This document shows, one piece after another, positions 8,928-19,777 of a stretch of 64,000 bases of DNA (its first letter is position 1; each line of letters starts with the position of its first letter). The stretch lies in NCBI RefSeq assembly GCF_017498505.1, contig NZ_CP071798.1:1-64000 (forward strand), written 5' to 3'. The notes under the pieces were generated by a model. It saw only the letters and a list, made by a program, of their open reading frames with translations, did not search any database and had not been told where the DNA came from. Origin of the DNA: Sporosarcina sp. Te-1 (lineage in GTDB: Bacteria; Bacillota; Bacilli; Bacillales_A; Planococcaceae). A program made the position numbers and the translations under genes.

Positions 8928-8955
8928 TTATAACTTTAGCGTAGTAAAGTAATAA
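8928..8955. promoter_or_regulatory. Dyad operator candidate in front of hisZ
   Basis: TTATAACTTTA (8928-8938) and TAAAGTAATAA (8945-8955) are complementary at 10 of 11 positions around a 6 bp centre. The dyad begins 3 bp after the -10 box of the hisZ promoter, an ideal repressor position. A TrpR-family regulator (HisR/YerC) has been predicted for his genes in Firmicutes; assigning this site to it is inference. No T-box motif is seen in the short leader. Confidence 0.6.
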
Positions 8956-8979
8956 AGGAAGAGAAGGATGTGAAGCGGT

Positions 8980-10182
8980 ATGAATTCACTTGAACGTTCG
9001 GAAGTATATGAACAGGTCGTGGGAAAGGTGTCCCGTCGATTTGAAGCATACGGATATGCCAAAATCCGAACGCCTGCGTTTGAAGCCTATGATCTTTATT
9101 CGAAGATTGACAGCTCCATTCCGCGGCGTGAAATGATCAAAGTCATCGATCCGACTGGCGATGTGCTGGTCCTGCGTCCAGACGTGACGATACCGATTAC
9201 TAAGGAATTGTCTCATGTGTACGGACGGCTGACAAGCGAGCGGCGTTATTATTACATCCAAGAAGTGTTTCGCCAGGCAGGTCCCGATTTGAGTCCCATC
9301 GAGCAGACGCAAGCAGGTGTCGAATTTTTCGGATGCAGTTCACCTGAGGCGGATGCCGAGACGATTGCATTAGCAGTCAGGACGTTGAAGGACCTTCGAT
9401 TCGCGGAAATAAAAATTGAAATAGGGTATCCCGACTTGATCGACAGCCTGATTCAGCAAATGGAGATGGATAGTCGGCAAAAGTTGCAGTTGCGGCAGCT
9501 GATCCTGTCAAAAAATTTGGCAGAGTTGCAGGGGCTGCTTCGCGAAGCGAAGATAGACGGACAGTTGGCAGCAGCGGTCGAAACGATCACGCAAGTATAC
9601 GGAAGACCGGAACTTGTGGCTGCCCAGATGGCTGGCTTAGGATTGGATTTCTCCATGGACGGAATTGTGGAGTATATCCAAGAGGTTTGCCGTCTGCTGG
9701 AGATTTACGGTTGCAAGGAGGAAATCATCCTTGATTTCAGCTTGTTGAACAACATGGATTATTATTCGGGTCTCATATTTCAAGGCTATGTAGAAGGGCT
9801 CGGAAGGCCGGTCGTGATGGGGGGACGGTATGACAAACTTGGCGAGACATTTGATGCCGATCTTCCAGCGATTGGATTCGCCATTGAGATTGAGCCGATT
9901 GTCGAGTCGATCGGTGACAGGATGACAACCGTTCCGGCCAGTCAAAGTGTCGGTATTTATTACAGCGGTACCGAACTGGAAGAGGCAATCCTTCTTGCTG
10001 AACAATTGAGGGAACGAAACTACCCGGTCGTGATGAGCCCGCTTCAAAACCAAGATTTGAATGTACCGAAAGCCTACACCGTCCTGTTGCAAAAAGAAGT
10101 AAAAACGGTTCTCGCAAAAGAGGAGAGCCATCAATTCCTCACAACGACAGATGTCGGAATGTTCTTTGAAAAGGAGGGGTGA
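8980..10182 (+). CDS. hisZ: ATP phosphoribosyltransferase regulatory subunit
   Basis: A histidyl-tRNA synthetase-like protein that binds the short form of HisG and gives it activity and histidine feedback control. The aaRS class II signature is visible in LVLRPDVTIPITK and the ERRYYYIQEVFRQ stretch, and the C-terminal part holds GGRYDKLGETF. It lacks a tRNA anticodon-binding domain of normal type, as expected. At 400 residues it is of usual length. It opens the histidine operon and its 3' end overlaps the region coding the hisG ribosome binding site. Confidence 0.93.
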   Translation: MNSLERSEVYEQVVGKVSRRFEAYGYAKIRTPAFEAYDLYSKIDSSIPRREMIKVIDPTGDVLVLRPDVTIPITKELSHVYGRLTSERRYYYIQEVFRQAGPDLSPIEQTQAGVEFFGCSSPEADAETIALAVRTLKDLRFAEIKIEIGYPDLIDSLIQQMEMDSRQKLQLRQLILSKNLAELQGLLREAKIDGQLAAAVETITQVYGRPELVAAQMAGLGLDFSMDGIVEYIQEVCRLLEIYGCKEEIILDFSLLNNMDYYSGLIFQGYVEGLGRPVVMGGRYDKLGETFDADLPAIGFAIEIEPIVESIGDRMTTVPASQSVGIYYSGTELEEAILLAEQLRERNYPVVMSPLQNQDLNVPKAYTVLLQKEVKTVLAKEESHQFLTTTDVGMFFEKEG

Positions 10183-10186
10183 ACGT

Positions 10187-10822
10187 TTGGAAACATTGAC
10201 AATCGCCATGGCGAAAGGCAGGACGACCAATCGCGCATTGGAGATTTTATCTCGAATGGGCATTCGGTTTTCCGTCCATCCAGAAGACAGCAGAAAACTT
10301 GTGTTTACCGATGATACGGGGACCATTAAACTGCTGCAAGTCAAAGCGGTAGATGTACCCACTTATGTGGAGAAAGGTGCTGCCGATCTCGGAATCGTCG
10401 GCAAAGATATCGTCATGGAAGACGTGCCGAATGTCTATGAATTGGCTGATCTAGATATAGGGAAATGCAAAATTGCCGTGGCAGGATTTCCGCAGACAAT
10501 GTTGTGTAATAACACCACTTTGACAGTGGCAACGAAATACCCGAATGTGGCGAAAGCCTATTTTGATCAGAAGGGTTTCCGGACAGACATCATCAAGCTG
10601 AATGGATCGATTGAATTAGCGCCATTGATCGGCCTTGCGGATGTCATTGTGGATATCGTGGAAACAGGCACTACGCTCAAGGAGAATGGGTTGGTCATCT
10701 TGGAGGAGATCGGCGATATTAGTGCCAGGCTGATCGTCAATAAAGCGAGTTATGCCATCAAAACGGCAAGTATACGGCAATTTATCGATTCTATGAATGC
10801 GGAGGTCAAATTACAATCATGA
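10187..10822 (+). CDS. hisG: ATP phosphoribosyltransferase catalytic subunit, short form
   Basis: Condenses ATP with PRPP, the committed first step of histidine synthesis. With 211 residues from the TTG at 10187 it is the short HisG form, lacking the C-terminal regulatory domain and thus dependent on HisZ. Family motifs include TIAMAKGRT at the start, ADLGIVGKDI and the PRPP-binding IVETGTTLKENGL. AAGGAGGGG lies seven bases before the TTG. The open frame extends back to 10151 but that part overlaps hisZ and is not conserved. Confidence 0.93.
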   Translation: METLTIAMAKGRTTNRALEILSRMGIRFSVHPEDSRKLVFTDDTGTIKLLQVKAVDVPTYVEKGAADLGIVGKDIVMEDVPNVYELADLDIGKCKIAVAGFPQTMLCNNTTLTVATKYPNVAKAYFDQKGFRTDIIKLNGSIELAPLIGLADVIVDIVETGTTLKENGLVILEEIGDISARLIVNKASYAIKTASIRQFIDSMNAEVKLQS

Positions 10823-12105
10823 GAATCATTGATGAACAACAGTTTTGGAAGGAACGAGAACAGCGGCAGGGATTGGACTGGGACAGCTCTATCGACCAGA
10901 CGGTCCTCGGAATCATCCAAGATGTCAGGAGGAGAGGGGATGAGGCGCTCCGTGAGATGACGAAGAAATTCGATGGAGCTGATGTACAAGAGTTGGTCGT
11001 GTCTTCTCAGGAATTTGAGAAGGCGAGGTCTCTCCTCTCGCGAAAGGTATACGCCAGTTTAGAAAAGGCAAAACGGCGAATCGAAGCTTTCCATTCGGAG
11101 CAAAAAGAACGTTCTTGGATCATCCAGCAGGAGGACGGTGTGCTGCTTGGCCAGATGGTGACACCGATTGAGCGGGTCGGAATCTATATACCAGGCGGAA
11201 AAGCCGCTTATCCATCCACAGTTTTGATGAACGCAATTCCTGCGAAATTGGCGGGTGTCCAGCATCTGGCGATGGCGACGCCTCCCCGGCAGGATGGAAA
11301 AGTGGAGCCGGCTGTCTTGGTGGCTGCCGAGATAGCTGGTGTCGATCAAGTATATAAAGTAGGAGGAGCGCAAGCAATCGCCGCATTCGCTTACGGGACG
11401 GAAACAGTAAAGAAAGTAGCCAAAATTACTGGACCGGGAAACAGTTATGTCGCCCGTGCAAAAAAATGGGTGTTCGGCGACGTCGCGATCGACATGATTG
11501 CCGGGCCGAGCGAAGTATGCATAGTGGCGGACCGTGCAGCGAATCCAGTATTTGCTGCTGCGGATTTGCTTGCCCAGGCAGAGCATGACGAACGGGCGGC
11601 AGTGACATGTGTGACAACGAGCCGTACTTTTGCGGAACAGCTTTCCTTGCAAGTGACTGAACTGCTGCGACAGATGGAGAGAGGGGATATCGCCCATAAG
11701 TCGATTGATGGACAGGGACGGATCATTGTTGTTGATACGCTGACGGCTGCCTTGGAAATCGTCAACCATTTGGCGCCTGAACATTTGCAAATGATGGTGG
11801 AAAACCCGATGGAGCAACTGCCAGCTATCCGAAATGCAGGAGCGATTTTCATTGGACCGTACTCGCCAGAAGCACTCGGCGACTATATGGCGGGCCCTAA
11901 CCATACATTGCCTACAAACGGCACTGCAGCCTTTTCATCACCGCTTGGTGTGTATGATTTCATGAAGAAATCAAGTCTCATCCGTTTTTCAGAAAAAGCG
12001 CTTGATGACGTAGCCGAGGACATCATTCGATTGGCGGAAGTCGAAGGATTAACAGGCCACGCCCAATCGATACGAGTAAGGGAGGGGTCAGCAAATGCGG
12101 ATTGA
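10819..12105 (+). CDS. hisD: Histidinol dehydrogenase
   Basis: Zinc enzyme carrying out the last two oxidations, histidinol to histidine, with NAD. Seen in the sequence: VERVGIYIPGGKAAYPST, GGAQAIAAFAYGT, the TGPGNSYVARAKK segment, the family signature around DMIAGPSEVCIVAD, and the zinc-binding AQAEHDERA. Length of 428 residues is normal. The start ATG overlaps the hisG stop by four bases (ATGA), implying coupled translation, and GGAGG lies within the end of hisG. Confidence 0.96.
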   Translation: MRIIDEQQFWKEREQRQGLDWDSSIDQTVLGIIQDVRRRGDEALREMTKKFDGADVQELVVSSQEFEKARSLLSRKVYASLEKAKRRIEAFHSEQKERSWIIQQEDGVLLGQMVTPIERVGIYIPGGKAAYPSTVLMNAIPAKLAGVQHLAMATPPRQDGKVEPAVLVAAEIAGVDQVYKVGGAQAIAAFAYGTETVKKVAKITGPGNSYVARAKKWVFGDVAIDMIAGPSEVCIVADRAANPVFAAADLLAQAEHDERAAVTCVTTSRTFAEQLSLQVTELLRQMERGDIAHKSIDGQGRIIVVDTLTAALEIVNHLAPEHLQMMVENPMEQLPAIRNAGAIFIGPYSPEALGDYMAGPNHTLPTNGTAAFSSPLGVYDFMKKSSLIRFSEKALDDVAEDIIRLAEVEGLTGHAQSIRVREGSANAD

Positions 12106-12679
12106 GCGGTTGGCTAGACGAACAAATGAGACGGCTGTAGAGCTGGAACTCAACCTGGATGGCATAGGGAAGACTGATATTCGAACGGGTGTCGGATTCC
12201 TCGATCATATGCTCACATTATTCACAAAGCATGGCCGTTTTGATTTAAAGGTGGAATGCGTAGGCGATCTGGAAGTCGACCAGCACCATTCGACTGAGGA
12301 TGTCGGAATAGTGCTTGGACAGGCGTTTGCCATGTGCATTGGAACAAAGGAAGGCATTGAACGGTATGCCACTGTGTCGACGCCGATGGATGAAGCACTC
12401 TCGACAGTCTCGGTCGATATTAGTGGACGTTCTTTCCTTGTGTATCGTGTTGAGGGATTAAAGGACAAGGTGGGTGACTTTGATACCGAACTAGTTGAGG
12501 AGTTTTTCCTCGCCTTTACTCGGCATGCCGGTATTACGCTGCACATCCAATTGGAATACGGAAAAAATAGCCACCATATGATCGAGTCGATTTATAAGGG
12601 CTTTGGCAGGGCGCTTTGCCTTGCGAGTGCTGTTAATCCACAAATTAGCGGAGTGCCTTCCACAAAAGGCGCATTATAG
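12095..12679 (+). CDS. hisB: Imidazoleglycerol-phosphate dehydratase
   Basis: Manganese-dependent dehydratase of the sixth pathway step. Both conserved metal-binding motifs are present: GFLDHMLTLFTKHG with DQHHSTEDVGI in the first half, and RHAGITLHI with SHHMIESIYKGFGRAL in the second. At 194 residues it is the usual monofunctional form, with no phosphatase domain fused, which fits the separate HisJ. The start at 12095 has GGGAGGGG ahead and overlaps hisD by 11 bp. Only 14 bp separate it from hisA; hisH, which commonly sits here, is missing. Confidence 0.96.
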   Translation: MRIERLARRTNETAVELELNLDGIGKTDIRTGVGFLDHMLTLFTKHGRFDLKVECVGDLEVDQHHSTEDVGIVLGQAFAMCIGTKEGIERYATVSTPMDEALSTVSVDISGRSFLVYRVEGLKDKVGDFDTELVEEFFLAFTRHAGITLHIQLEYGKNSHHMIESIYKGFGRALCLASAVNPQISGVPSTKGAL

Positions 12680-12693
12680 GGAGGGGGAGTACA

Positions 12694-13410
12694 TTGATTT
12701 TATTTCCTGCAATCGATATACGCGGCGGCAATTGTGTGCGCTTGCTTCAAGGGAATTATGACAACGAAGTGATTTATCATAATTCGCCTGTTGAGATGGC
12801 GAGGGATTTTGAAAGGCAAGGCGCAGAATTTATTCATATTGTCGACTTGGATGGTGCTAGGTCAGGTAACACCGTCAACCGGCAAGTGATTCAAGATGTT
12901 GCAGCTGCAGTGCGTGTCCCTGTGCAAGTGGGAGGCGGCATCCGATCGCTCGAAGTAGTAGAGTCTTATTTAACTGGCGGCATAAACCGGGTCATTATCG
13001 GAACCGCCGCCATAGCGAACCGGACATTTTTGCGGGAGGCAGCCGCTTTGTATAAGGGAAGGATTGCTGTTTCAATTGATGCCCGCAATGGATTCGTGGC
13101 TACGGACGGATGGACGGAAACGAGCTCTGTGAAGGCGGTGGATTTACTTGAGGAGCTTCAGCAGGCTGGTGTGTCCACTGTTGTTTACACAGATATATTA
13201 AAAGATGGAATGCTACAAGGCCCAAACTTTGAAGAACTGGGACAAATCAATCAATCCACCGATTTGGATATCATCGCATCAGGCGGTGTTTCAACAGAAG
13301 AGGATGTTCGGAAATTAGCAGACATGGGGTTATACGGGGCTATAGTCGGAAAAGCGTTATATGAAGGAAAGGTATCCATCAATTCATTACAGGAGGCGGT
13401 CAATAGATGA
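12694..13410 (+). CDS. hisA: ProFAR isomerase (phosphoribosylformimino-AICAR-P isomerase)
   Basis: A (beta/alpha)8 barrel isomerase that opens the ribose ring in the fourth pathway step. The pair of barrel motifs is clear: LFPAIDIRGGNCVRLLQG with catalytic Asp near residue 8, and YTDILKDGMLQGPN with the second Asp near 169. VGGGIRS and IASGGVS form the phosphate sites. It starts with a TTG at 12694 behind GGGAGGGGG. Length of 238 residues is normal. Confidence 0.95.
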   Translation: MILFPAIDIRGGNCVRLLQGNYDNEVIYHNSPVEMARDFERQGAEFIHIVDLDGARSGNTVNRQVIQDVAAAVRVPVQVGGGIRSLEVVESYLTGGINRVIIGTAAIANRTFLREAAALYKGRIAVSIDARNGFVATDGWTETSSVKAVDLLEELQQAGVSTVVYTDILKDGMLQGPNFEELGQINQSTDLDIIASGGVSTEEDVRKLADMGLYGAIVGKALYEGKVSINSLQEAVNR

Positions 13411-14180
13411 AGCCGAAACGAATTATTCCATGTATGGACATTGATAATAGGAAAGTCGTAAAAGGAAGAAAATTTCTCGATGTACAAGAGCTGGCGGACC
13501 CTTTGGAACGTGCGGAAAAGTATGTGGCAGATGGAGCGGATGAACTCGTATTCTATGATATTTCCGCATCTGTCGACGGACGGGAGATGTTCTTGGATTT
13601 AATTCAAGAAATTGCGGCTGTCGTGCCGATTCCCTTTATCGTTGGAGGAGGGATCAAGTCGCTGGAGGATATTGAGAATGTGCTGACAGCCGGGGGCGAC
13701 AAAGTCTCCATTAACAGTGCGGCGCTAACGGATCCGGCATTGATACCGAATGCCGTGGAACGCTTTGGATCGGAACGTGTGATGTTGTCGATGGATGTAA
13801 AGCGAGCTGGAGACGGCAAGTGGACGGTGTTTGCCAAAGCTGGAAAAGAAGATACCGGAATCGATGCCATCGAATGGGCAAAGACAGGGGAGCGCTGGGG
13901 AGCAGGAGAGCTGGTCGTCAACAGTATTGATGAGGATGGCGTAAAAGCAGGCTATGACATTGCATTATACAAGGCACTGGACGAAGCGGTCAGCATCCCG
14001 ATCGTGGCGAGTGGCGGCGCGGGAACGAAAGAGGACTTCTTGGAAGTGTTGACGAATGGGCGGGTGGAAGCGGCCTTGGCAGCGTCGGTATTTCACTATG
14101 ACGAGATCGGTATTATGGATGTAAAACAATTTTTGCAAGACCGTGGTATTGACGTGAAGGATGATTGCTATGCTGAATAA
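13407..14180 (+). CDS. hisF: Imidazole glycerol phosphate synthase cyclase subunit, divergent
   Basis: Barrel enzyme that closes the imidazole ring using ammonia normally delivered by the glutaminase HisH. Catalytic Asp11 and Asp130 (ours SMD at 128-130), Lys19, Asn103 and the gate residues Arg5, Glu46, Lys99 and Glu167 (ours 168) are kept. Several residues that are near-invariant in the family differ: T. maritima Ser144 is Ala here, Thr171 is Asn, Thr104 is Ser, and the loop after Lys19 reads GRKF instead of a GVNF/GSNF type. Start overlaps the hisA stop as ATGA. hisH is absent from this operon, which makes the divergence notable. The place in the operon and overall match still make HisF the best call. 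Confidence 0.88.
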   Translation: MKPKRIIPCMDIDNRKVVKGRKFLDVQELADPLERAEKYVADGADELVFYDISASVDGREMFLDLIQEIAAVVPIPFIVGGGIKSLEDIENVLTAGGDKVSINSAALTDPALIPNAVERFGSERVMLSMDVKRAGDGKWTVFAKAGKEDTGIDAIEWAKTGERWGAGELVVNSIDEDGVKAGYDIALYKALDEAVSIPIVASGGAGTKEDFLEVLTNGRVEAALAASVFHYDEIGIMDVKQFLQDRGIDVKDDCYAE

Positions 14181-14808
14181 GTTGGAGGGACTGCGGTTTA
14201 ACGATGAAGGGTTGATTCCAGCAATTGTGCAGGACCAAAGGACAGGCGACGTATTGATGTTAGCTTATATGAATGAGGAAGCGATCCAACAAACGATTGA
14301 AACGGGGGAAACATGGTTTTACAGCAGATCCAGGCAAAAACTATGGAACAAAGGAGCGACCTCGGGCAACCGGCAGTATGTGAAGAGCCTATCCCTCGAC
14401 TGTGATAAAGATACTATATTAATCCAAGTCGAGCCACTGGGTCCTGCTTGCCATACAGGTGAAGAAACTTGTTTTTTTACGCCCGTTTCTAGAGAATTCA
14501 AGTCCCGCAATATATTGCTCGAACTGTCGGATGAGATCCAAAGCAGACGCCAGAATCCATTAGAAGGCTCTTATACTTCCTATCTATTTCGGGAAGGGAT
14601 CGATAAAGTATGCAAAAAGATTGGAGAGGAAGCGACGGAAGTTGTCATCGCCGCTAAAAACGGGGATCCAACCGAACTGAAAAATGAGCTGGCTGATTTG
14701 GTCTACCACGCCATGGTCCTAATGGACATTGTTGGTGTAACGACGGACGATGTCGTTCACGTATTACGTGAGAGGCGTATGAAAAAGGAAGTGCCTGCAA
14801 ATGACTGA
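14170..14808 (+). CDS. hisIE: Bifunctional phosphoribosyl-AMP cyclohydrolase / phosphoribosyl-ATP pyrophosphatase
   Basis: Fused enzyme for the second and third pathway steps. The HisI part (about residues 1-115) shows [23 protein letters not shown], the metal ligands in [11 protein letters not shown] and [12 protein letters not shown]. The HisE part (about 125-210) shows [15 protein letters not shown] and [13 protein letters not shown]. Two in-frame ATGs at 14161 and 14170 are possible; AAGG nine bases before the second favours it. It overlaps the 3' end of hisF by 11 bp. Confidence 0.94.
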   Translation: MLNKLEGLRFNDEGLIPAIVQDQRTGDVLMLAYMNEEAIQQTIETGETWFYSRSRQKLWNKGATSGNRQYVKSLSLDCDKDTILIQVEPLGPACHTGEETCFFTPVSREFKSRNILLELSDEIQSRRQNPLEGSYTSYLFREGIDKVCKKIGEEATEVVIAAKNGDPTELKNELADLVYHAMVLMDIVGVTTDDVVHVLRERRMKKEVPAND

Positions 14809-15880
14809 GTTGTGGAGTCAAATGGTGAAGCGAACCGTTCCTTACATACCAGGTGAACAGCTGGAACAGGAAGGTCTGATTAAGCTGAATACGAATGAAA
14901 ATCCGTATCCGCCAAGTCCAACTGTCTTTCAAGCCATCCAAGAGGAAATGAAACGAAATTTAGAGCGCTATCCTTCGCCAAGCGCTGATGAATTACGGGG
15001 AGCGATCGCAGAGAGGTTTGGCCTTTCAGCGAAAAATGTGTTCGTCGGCAATGGTTCCGATGAAGTGCTCGCTTTTTCTTTTATGGCATTTTTCGAACCC
15101 GGCAATCCGGTCTTGTTTCCCGATATTACCTACAGTTTCTATCCGGTTTATGCCAAACTCTTCAATATCCCTTATGAACAAATCCGTTTGAATGATGATT
15201 TTACGTTGCCAGTGGAACGATTTTTCCAATCGGAGGGAGGCGTTATTTTACCTAATCCGAATGCGCCGACCGGTTTATACGAGGAATTGGATCAGATCAA
15301 ACGGATTGTGCAGGAAAACAAAGGCCGTGTAGTCATCATCGACGAAGCCTATATTGATTTTGCACCGACGTCTGCTGTCGGGCTTGTCCACACGTATAAT
15401 AACTTGCTCATAGTTCAAACGATGTCGAAATCGAGATCTCTTGCGGGTCTTCGGGTCGGATATGCCATTGGAGACGAAACGTTGATCGAAGGATTGACCC
15501 GTATTAAGGATTCCTTCAACTCGTATCCAGTCGATCGTTTGGCGTTGGCGGGGGCTAAGGCTTCCTTTGAAGACAACGAGCATTTTAGCAATACGACAGC
15601 TGCTATCCTCTCCACTCGGGAGCGGGTGATCAAGCAATTGCGTACATTGAATTTTTCGGTCCTTCCTTCTGCCACGAATTTCATTCTTGTGAAGCACGAC
15701 CATTTGAATGGATGCAGCTTATATGAAGAATTAAAAGCACGAGGGATTCTCGTCCGGCATTTCAACACGACGAGAATTTCCAATTATATCCGTGTCACAA
15801 TTGGCACCGAGGAACAAATGGATATTTTTTTGAATGAATTGACAGCCATTTTGGCATCCGCTTCGCCTGTCCATCCGTAA
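14801..15880 (+). CDS. hisC: Histidinol-phosphate aminotransferase
   Basis: PLP-dependent enzyme converting imidazole-acetol phosphate to histidinol phosphate with glutamate. Fold-type I motifs: [12 protein letters not shown] at the N-terminus, [15 protein letters not shown], and the PLP lysine in [17 protein letters not shown]. At 359 residues it is normal. It overlaps hisIE by 8 bp and closes the histidine operon; in some Bacillales the same enzyme also serves tyrosine and phenylalanine synthesis. Confidence 0.94.
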   Translation: MTELWSQMVKRTVPYIPGEQLEQEGLIKLNTNENPYPPSPTVFQAIQEEMKRNLERYPSPSADELRGAIAERFGLSAKNVFVGNGSDEVLAFSFMAFFEPGNPVLFPDITYSFYPVYAKLFNIPYEQIRLNDDFTLPVERFFQSEGGVILPNPNAPTGLYEELDQIKRIVQENKGRVVIIDEAYIDFAPTSAVGLVHTYNNLLIVQTMSKSRSLAGLRVGYAIGDETLIEGLTRIKDSFNSYPVDRLALAGAKASFEDNEHFSNTTAAILSTRERVIKQLRTLNFSVLPSATNFILVKHDHLNGCSLYEELKARGILVRHFNTTRISNYIRVTIGTEEQMDIFLNELTAILASASPVHP

Positions 15881-15921
15881 AGCTGTTATACTAGTCCCTA
15901 AGAGACAAAAGAGGGGATGGG

Positions 15922-16110
15922 ATGGCAATGATGACACCCAAATACATTGATGTTGCACTCATAATTTTTCTGACCTATTTCACGATCGATCGCTTTGTAA
16001 AAGGGCATACGTGGATCGGTGTAATGCTCGCCGTGCTGACGCTCATGAATGTGCTTGTTTTATTCATGAAAATAAAACAGGATAAAGAACAAGCAAAAGA
16101 CTCAAAATAA
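15922..16110 (+). CDS. Small two-helix membrane protein
   Basis: A 62-residue protein with two hydrophobic segments (about 9-23 and 29-48) and a charged C-terminal tail (KIKQDKEQAKDSK). GAGGGG precedes the ATG with good spacing, so it is likely translated. It sits 40 bp after hisC and may be on the same transcript. No family recognised and no function proposed. Confidence 0.6.
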   Translation: MAMMTPKYIDVALIIFLTYFTIDRFVKGHTWIGVMLAVLTLMNVLVLFMKIKQDKEQAKDSK

Positions 16111-16205
16111 CCGTAAAGTGATGATGTTTTCAACATCTGTTAGTTAACTTCCTGTGAGTTTTGTGGTATACTGACTGAATGCAAAACGAGAAGCGAGGAA
16201 TTGAA

Positions 16206-17273
16206 ATGAAAAAATCAATTTACGGTTTGACTTTGGAGCAGCTGACAGATTGGTTAGTGGAACAAGGACAGAAAAAATTCCGTGCCGCACAAGTATGGGA
16301 CTGGCTCTATAAAAAACGAGTGGTCCGCTTTGAGGACATGACAAATATAAATAAAGAATGCATTCAACTGTTGGAGGATCATTTCCAAATCCAAACATTG
16401 GAGCAGGAAGTAAAACAAGTATCAGCAGATGGCACCATCAAGTTTTTATTCAAAATGCAGGACGGCAATTTGATTGAAACGGTATTGATGAAATTTCCTT
16501 ACGGCCAATCGGTCTGCGTAACGACACAAGTCGGTTGTAATATCGGCTGCAGTTTCTGTGCGAGCGGGTTGTTGCGGAAAAACCGGGACTTGGATGCTGG
16601 AGAAATTGTTGGCCAGATCATGAAGGTCCAAGAGCATCTAGACGAACTGGGACAGGACGAACGTGTCAGTCATATCGTCGTTATGGGAATCGGAGAACCG
16701 TTTGATAACTATACGAATTTGATGAATTTCCTTCGCGTAGTGAACGACCAGAAAGGCTTGTCAATCGGAGCGCGACATATTACCGTATCCACAAGCGGCT
16801 TGACGCCGAAGATCCGGGAGTTCGCAGAAGAGAATATTCAAATCAATCTGGCTGTGTCCTTGCATGCACCGAATAATGAGTTGCGTACACAGATCATGAA
16901 AATCAACAAAGCCTATCCAATTGAAAAATTGATGGAAGCAATTGATTACTATTTGGAAACGACTAATCGCCGGATTACGTTTGAGTATATCCTATTGAAT
17001 GATGTGAATGATCACGCTGCGGAGGCAGAACAGTTGGCGAAGCTGCTGTATAATAAGCGGCACTTATCATATGTCAACTTGATACCGTACAATCCGGTTG
17101 ACGAACATAGCCAATACCAACGAAGCGAACCGGCCTCGATCAAGACATTTTACGAAACGCTGAAAAAACGGGGAATCAATTGCGGCGTGCGTCTGGAACA
17201 CGGAACGGACATTGATGCCGCGTGCGGACAATTGCGCAGTAAGCAGATCAAGAAGAATAAAGTGAACGCTTAA
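16206..17273 (+). CDS. rlmN: Dual-specificity RNA methyltransferase RlmN
   Basis: Radical SAM enzyme that methylates C2 of A2503 in 23S rRNA and A37 of some tRNAs. The CX3CX2C cluster motif is visible in [12 protein letters not shown] near residue 110, followed by [12 protein letters not shown] and the catalytic C-terminal Cys in DAACGQL near residue 342. The start at 16206 (MKKSIYGLT) has GCGAGG ahead; the longer frame from 16179 has no site. Length is 355 residues, typical of Bacillales RlmN. Confidence 0.96.
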   Translation: MKKSIYGLTLEQLTDWLVEQGQKKFRAAQVWDWLYKKRVVRFEDMTNINKECIQLLEDHFQIQTLEQEVKQVSADGTIKFLFKMQDGNLIETVLMKFPYGQSVCVTTQVGCNIGCSFCASGLLRKNRDLDAGEIVGQIMKVQEHLDELGQDERVSHIVVMGIGEPFDNYTNLMNFLRVVNDQKGLSIGARHITVSTSGLTPKIREFAEENIQINLAVSLHAPNNELRTQIMKINKAYPIEKLMEAIDYYLETTNRRITFEYILLNDVNDHAAEAEQLAKLLYNKRHLSYVNLIPYNPVDEHSQYQRSEPASIKTFYETLKKRGINCGVRLEHGTDIDAACGQLRSKQIKKNKVNA

Positions 17274-17295
17274 TTTGCGTTACTCAAAATGAGAG

Positions 17296-17340
17296 ACTGC
17301 CGTTTTACCCGGTCATAATCGGGTGAACGGCAGTTTTTTT
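17296..17340. terminator. Terminator between rlmN and the tyrosine phenol-lyase gene
   Basis: ACTGCCGTT..ACCCG pairs with CGGGT..AACGGCAGT and is followed by seven T. The genes on either side are convergent, so it may serve both. Confidence 0.85.
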
Positions 17341-17369
17341 GGACGTATGAATGGTTTGACGGTGTTCTT

Positions 17370-18839
<1,470 letters not shown>

Positions 18840-18890
18840 TTATCCCCATTGGAGATAAAAAGGGCGAGAGCACTTACTCGAAGGGGGAAT

Positions 18891-18935
18891 AAAAAAAGAC
18901 TATAAACGAACTCAAATGAGCCGTTTACAGTCTTT
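18891..18935 (-). terminator. Terminator for the 18942-19328 gene
   Basis: On the minus strand AAAGACTGTAAACG pairs with CGTTTATAGTCTTT and runs into TTTTATT. Confidence 0.8.
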
Positions 18936-18941
18936 GTCCCT

Positions 18942-19328
18942 TCAGGAGGGACGGTTTGATTCTTTAGTGGAGGAAATCACCATTTTAATCGCTTGGACGA
19001 TCAAGGTGATGCCAAACCCAAATGACGTAATGATAAAGAGGGAAAGGATTCCGGCGGCATCGCCCCAACCATCCTTATCCATAATAAAGCTCCTGAACAT
19101 TTCCAAGAAGCCGATCACCAAGGAGGCCATGAAAATCCAAAAGCCTGCTTTCATTTTATAAAATCGCAAGAGGGTCGCCAACATGCCGACGGTCAGTCCA
19201 AAAACGGCGAACGTCAAATAGTTTTTAATTTCAAGATGATTTCCTAAAATAGTTCGTGTACCGAGAATGAGAAGGATGAACGATGTCAAAGCCGTAAAAA
19301 AACCGAGCTTCCAAAGTTTCGAATCCAT
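18942..19328 (-). CDS. Small multi-pass membrane protein of unknown function
   Basis: A 128-residue protein with four hydrophobic segments (about 8-25, 37-56, 63-83 and 95-118), so almost wholly membrane embedded. It ends in a polar tail (STKESNRPS). AGGTG is located a few bases before the ATG. It has its own terminator and is probably a single-gene unit. Family not recognised. Confidence 0.65.
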   Translation of the reverse strand: MDSKLWKLGFFTALTSFILLILGTRTILGNHLEIKNYLTFAVFGLTVGMLATLLRFYKMKAGFWIFMASLVIGFLEMFRSFIMDKDGWGDAAGILSLFIITSFGFGITLIVQAIKMVISSTKESNRPS

Positions 19329-19379
19329 AAACGCACCTGCTTTCCATCTTCATCATACATGAAAATGAAAGAAGGGGAA

Positions 19380-19415
19380 AGTAAAGAAAGACCCTATCCC
19401 AAATCGGATAGAGTC
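19380..19415 (-). terminator. Terminator for the YflT-like gene
   Basis: On the minus strand GACTCTATCC pairs with GGATAGGGTC over a short loop and is followed by TTTCTTTAC. Confidence 0.75.
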
Positions 19416-19425
19416 CAATTAAACT

Positions 19426-19746
19426 TTATTTTTTTGCAATTAAAACCAATTTACCATGATCCAATTCGCGCTCTGCGTCTGCTGCCTCTTCGGCAGTCAG
19501 GCCGGCTGCTTCCATCTTGTTGCGCAATTCATCGCCGCGGGAAGTGAACATATTTTTCATGCTGTCAAGGAAGCCTTGCTCCGCCATGCCGACTTTTTCT
19601 GTATCGAGCGCTTCTGTAATATCATCCGAACGTTTTTTATCATGTGCGAAAATGTAAATATCATCGTGTGAGTAGCCTTGCGTTGCCAACTCTTCAATCT
19701 CTTTTTTTGCTTGCACTGCATTTTCAACAATTTTCTTCAATGTCAT
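19426..19746 (-). CDS. General stress protein, YflT/GsP17M-like
   Basis: A 106-residue acidic, soluble protein matching the heat-induced stress protein YflT domain: an N-terminal helix followed by GYSHDDIYIFAHDKKR and the mid-region GMAEQGFLDSMKNMFTSRGDELR. Members are sigma-B-controlled general stress proteins with unknown biochemistry. The start at 19746 follows GGAGGG; five upstream codons in frame have no support. A sigma-B-type promoter lies upstream, which supports the assignment. Confidence 0.85.
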   Translation of the reverse strand: MTLKKIVENAVQAKKEIEELATQGYSHDDIYIFAHDKKRSDDITEALDTEKVGMAEQGFLDSMKNMFTSRGDELRNKMEAAGLTAEEAADAERELDHGKLVLIAKK

Positions 19747-19777
19747 GGACAATCCCTCCAAAAAGTATTTGTCTATC

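Noticed and set aside
8912..8979. Histidine T-box leader of the his operon
   Set aside because: The leader is only about 50 bases and lacks the T-box sequence; a DNA operator explains the dyad better.
9637..10362. 241-codon minus-strand frame across hisZ/hisG
   Set aside because: It is antisense to two recognised genes and resembles no protein family.
11059..11904. 281-codon minus-strand frame inside hisD
   Set aside because: It lies opposite a fully typical HisD with intact motifs; composition is that of an antisense shadow.
12680..12693. hisH hidden between hisB and hisA
   Set aside because: Only 14 bases are available, and no other frame in the operon shows a glutaminase Cys-His-Glu pattern.
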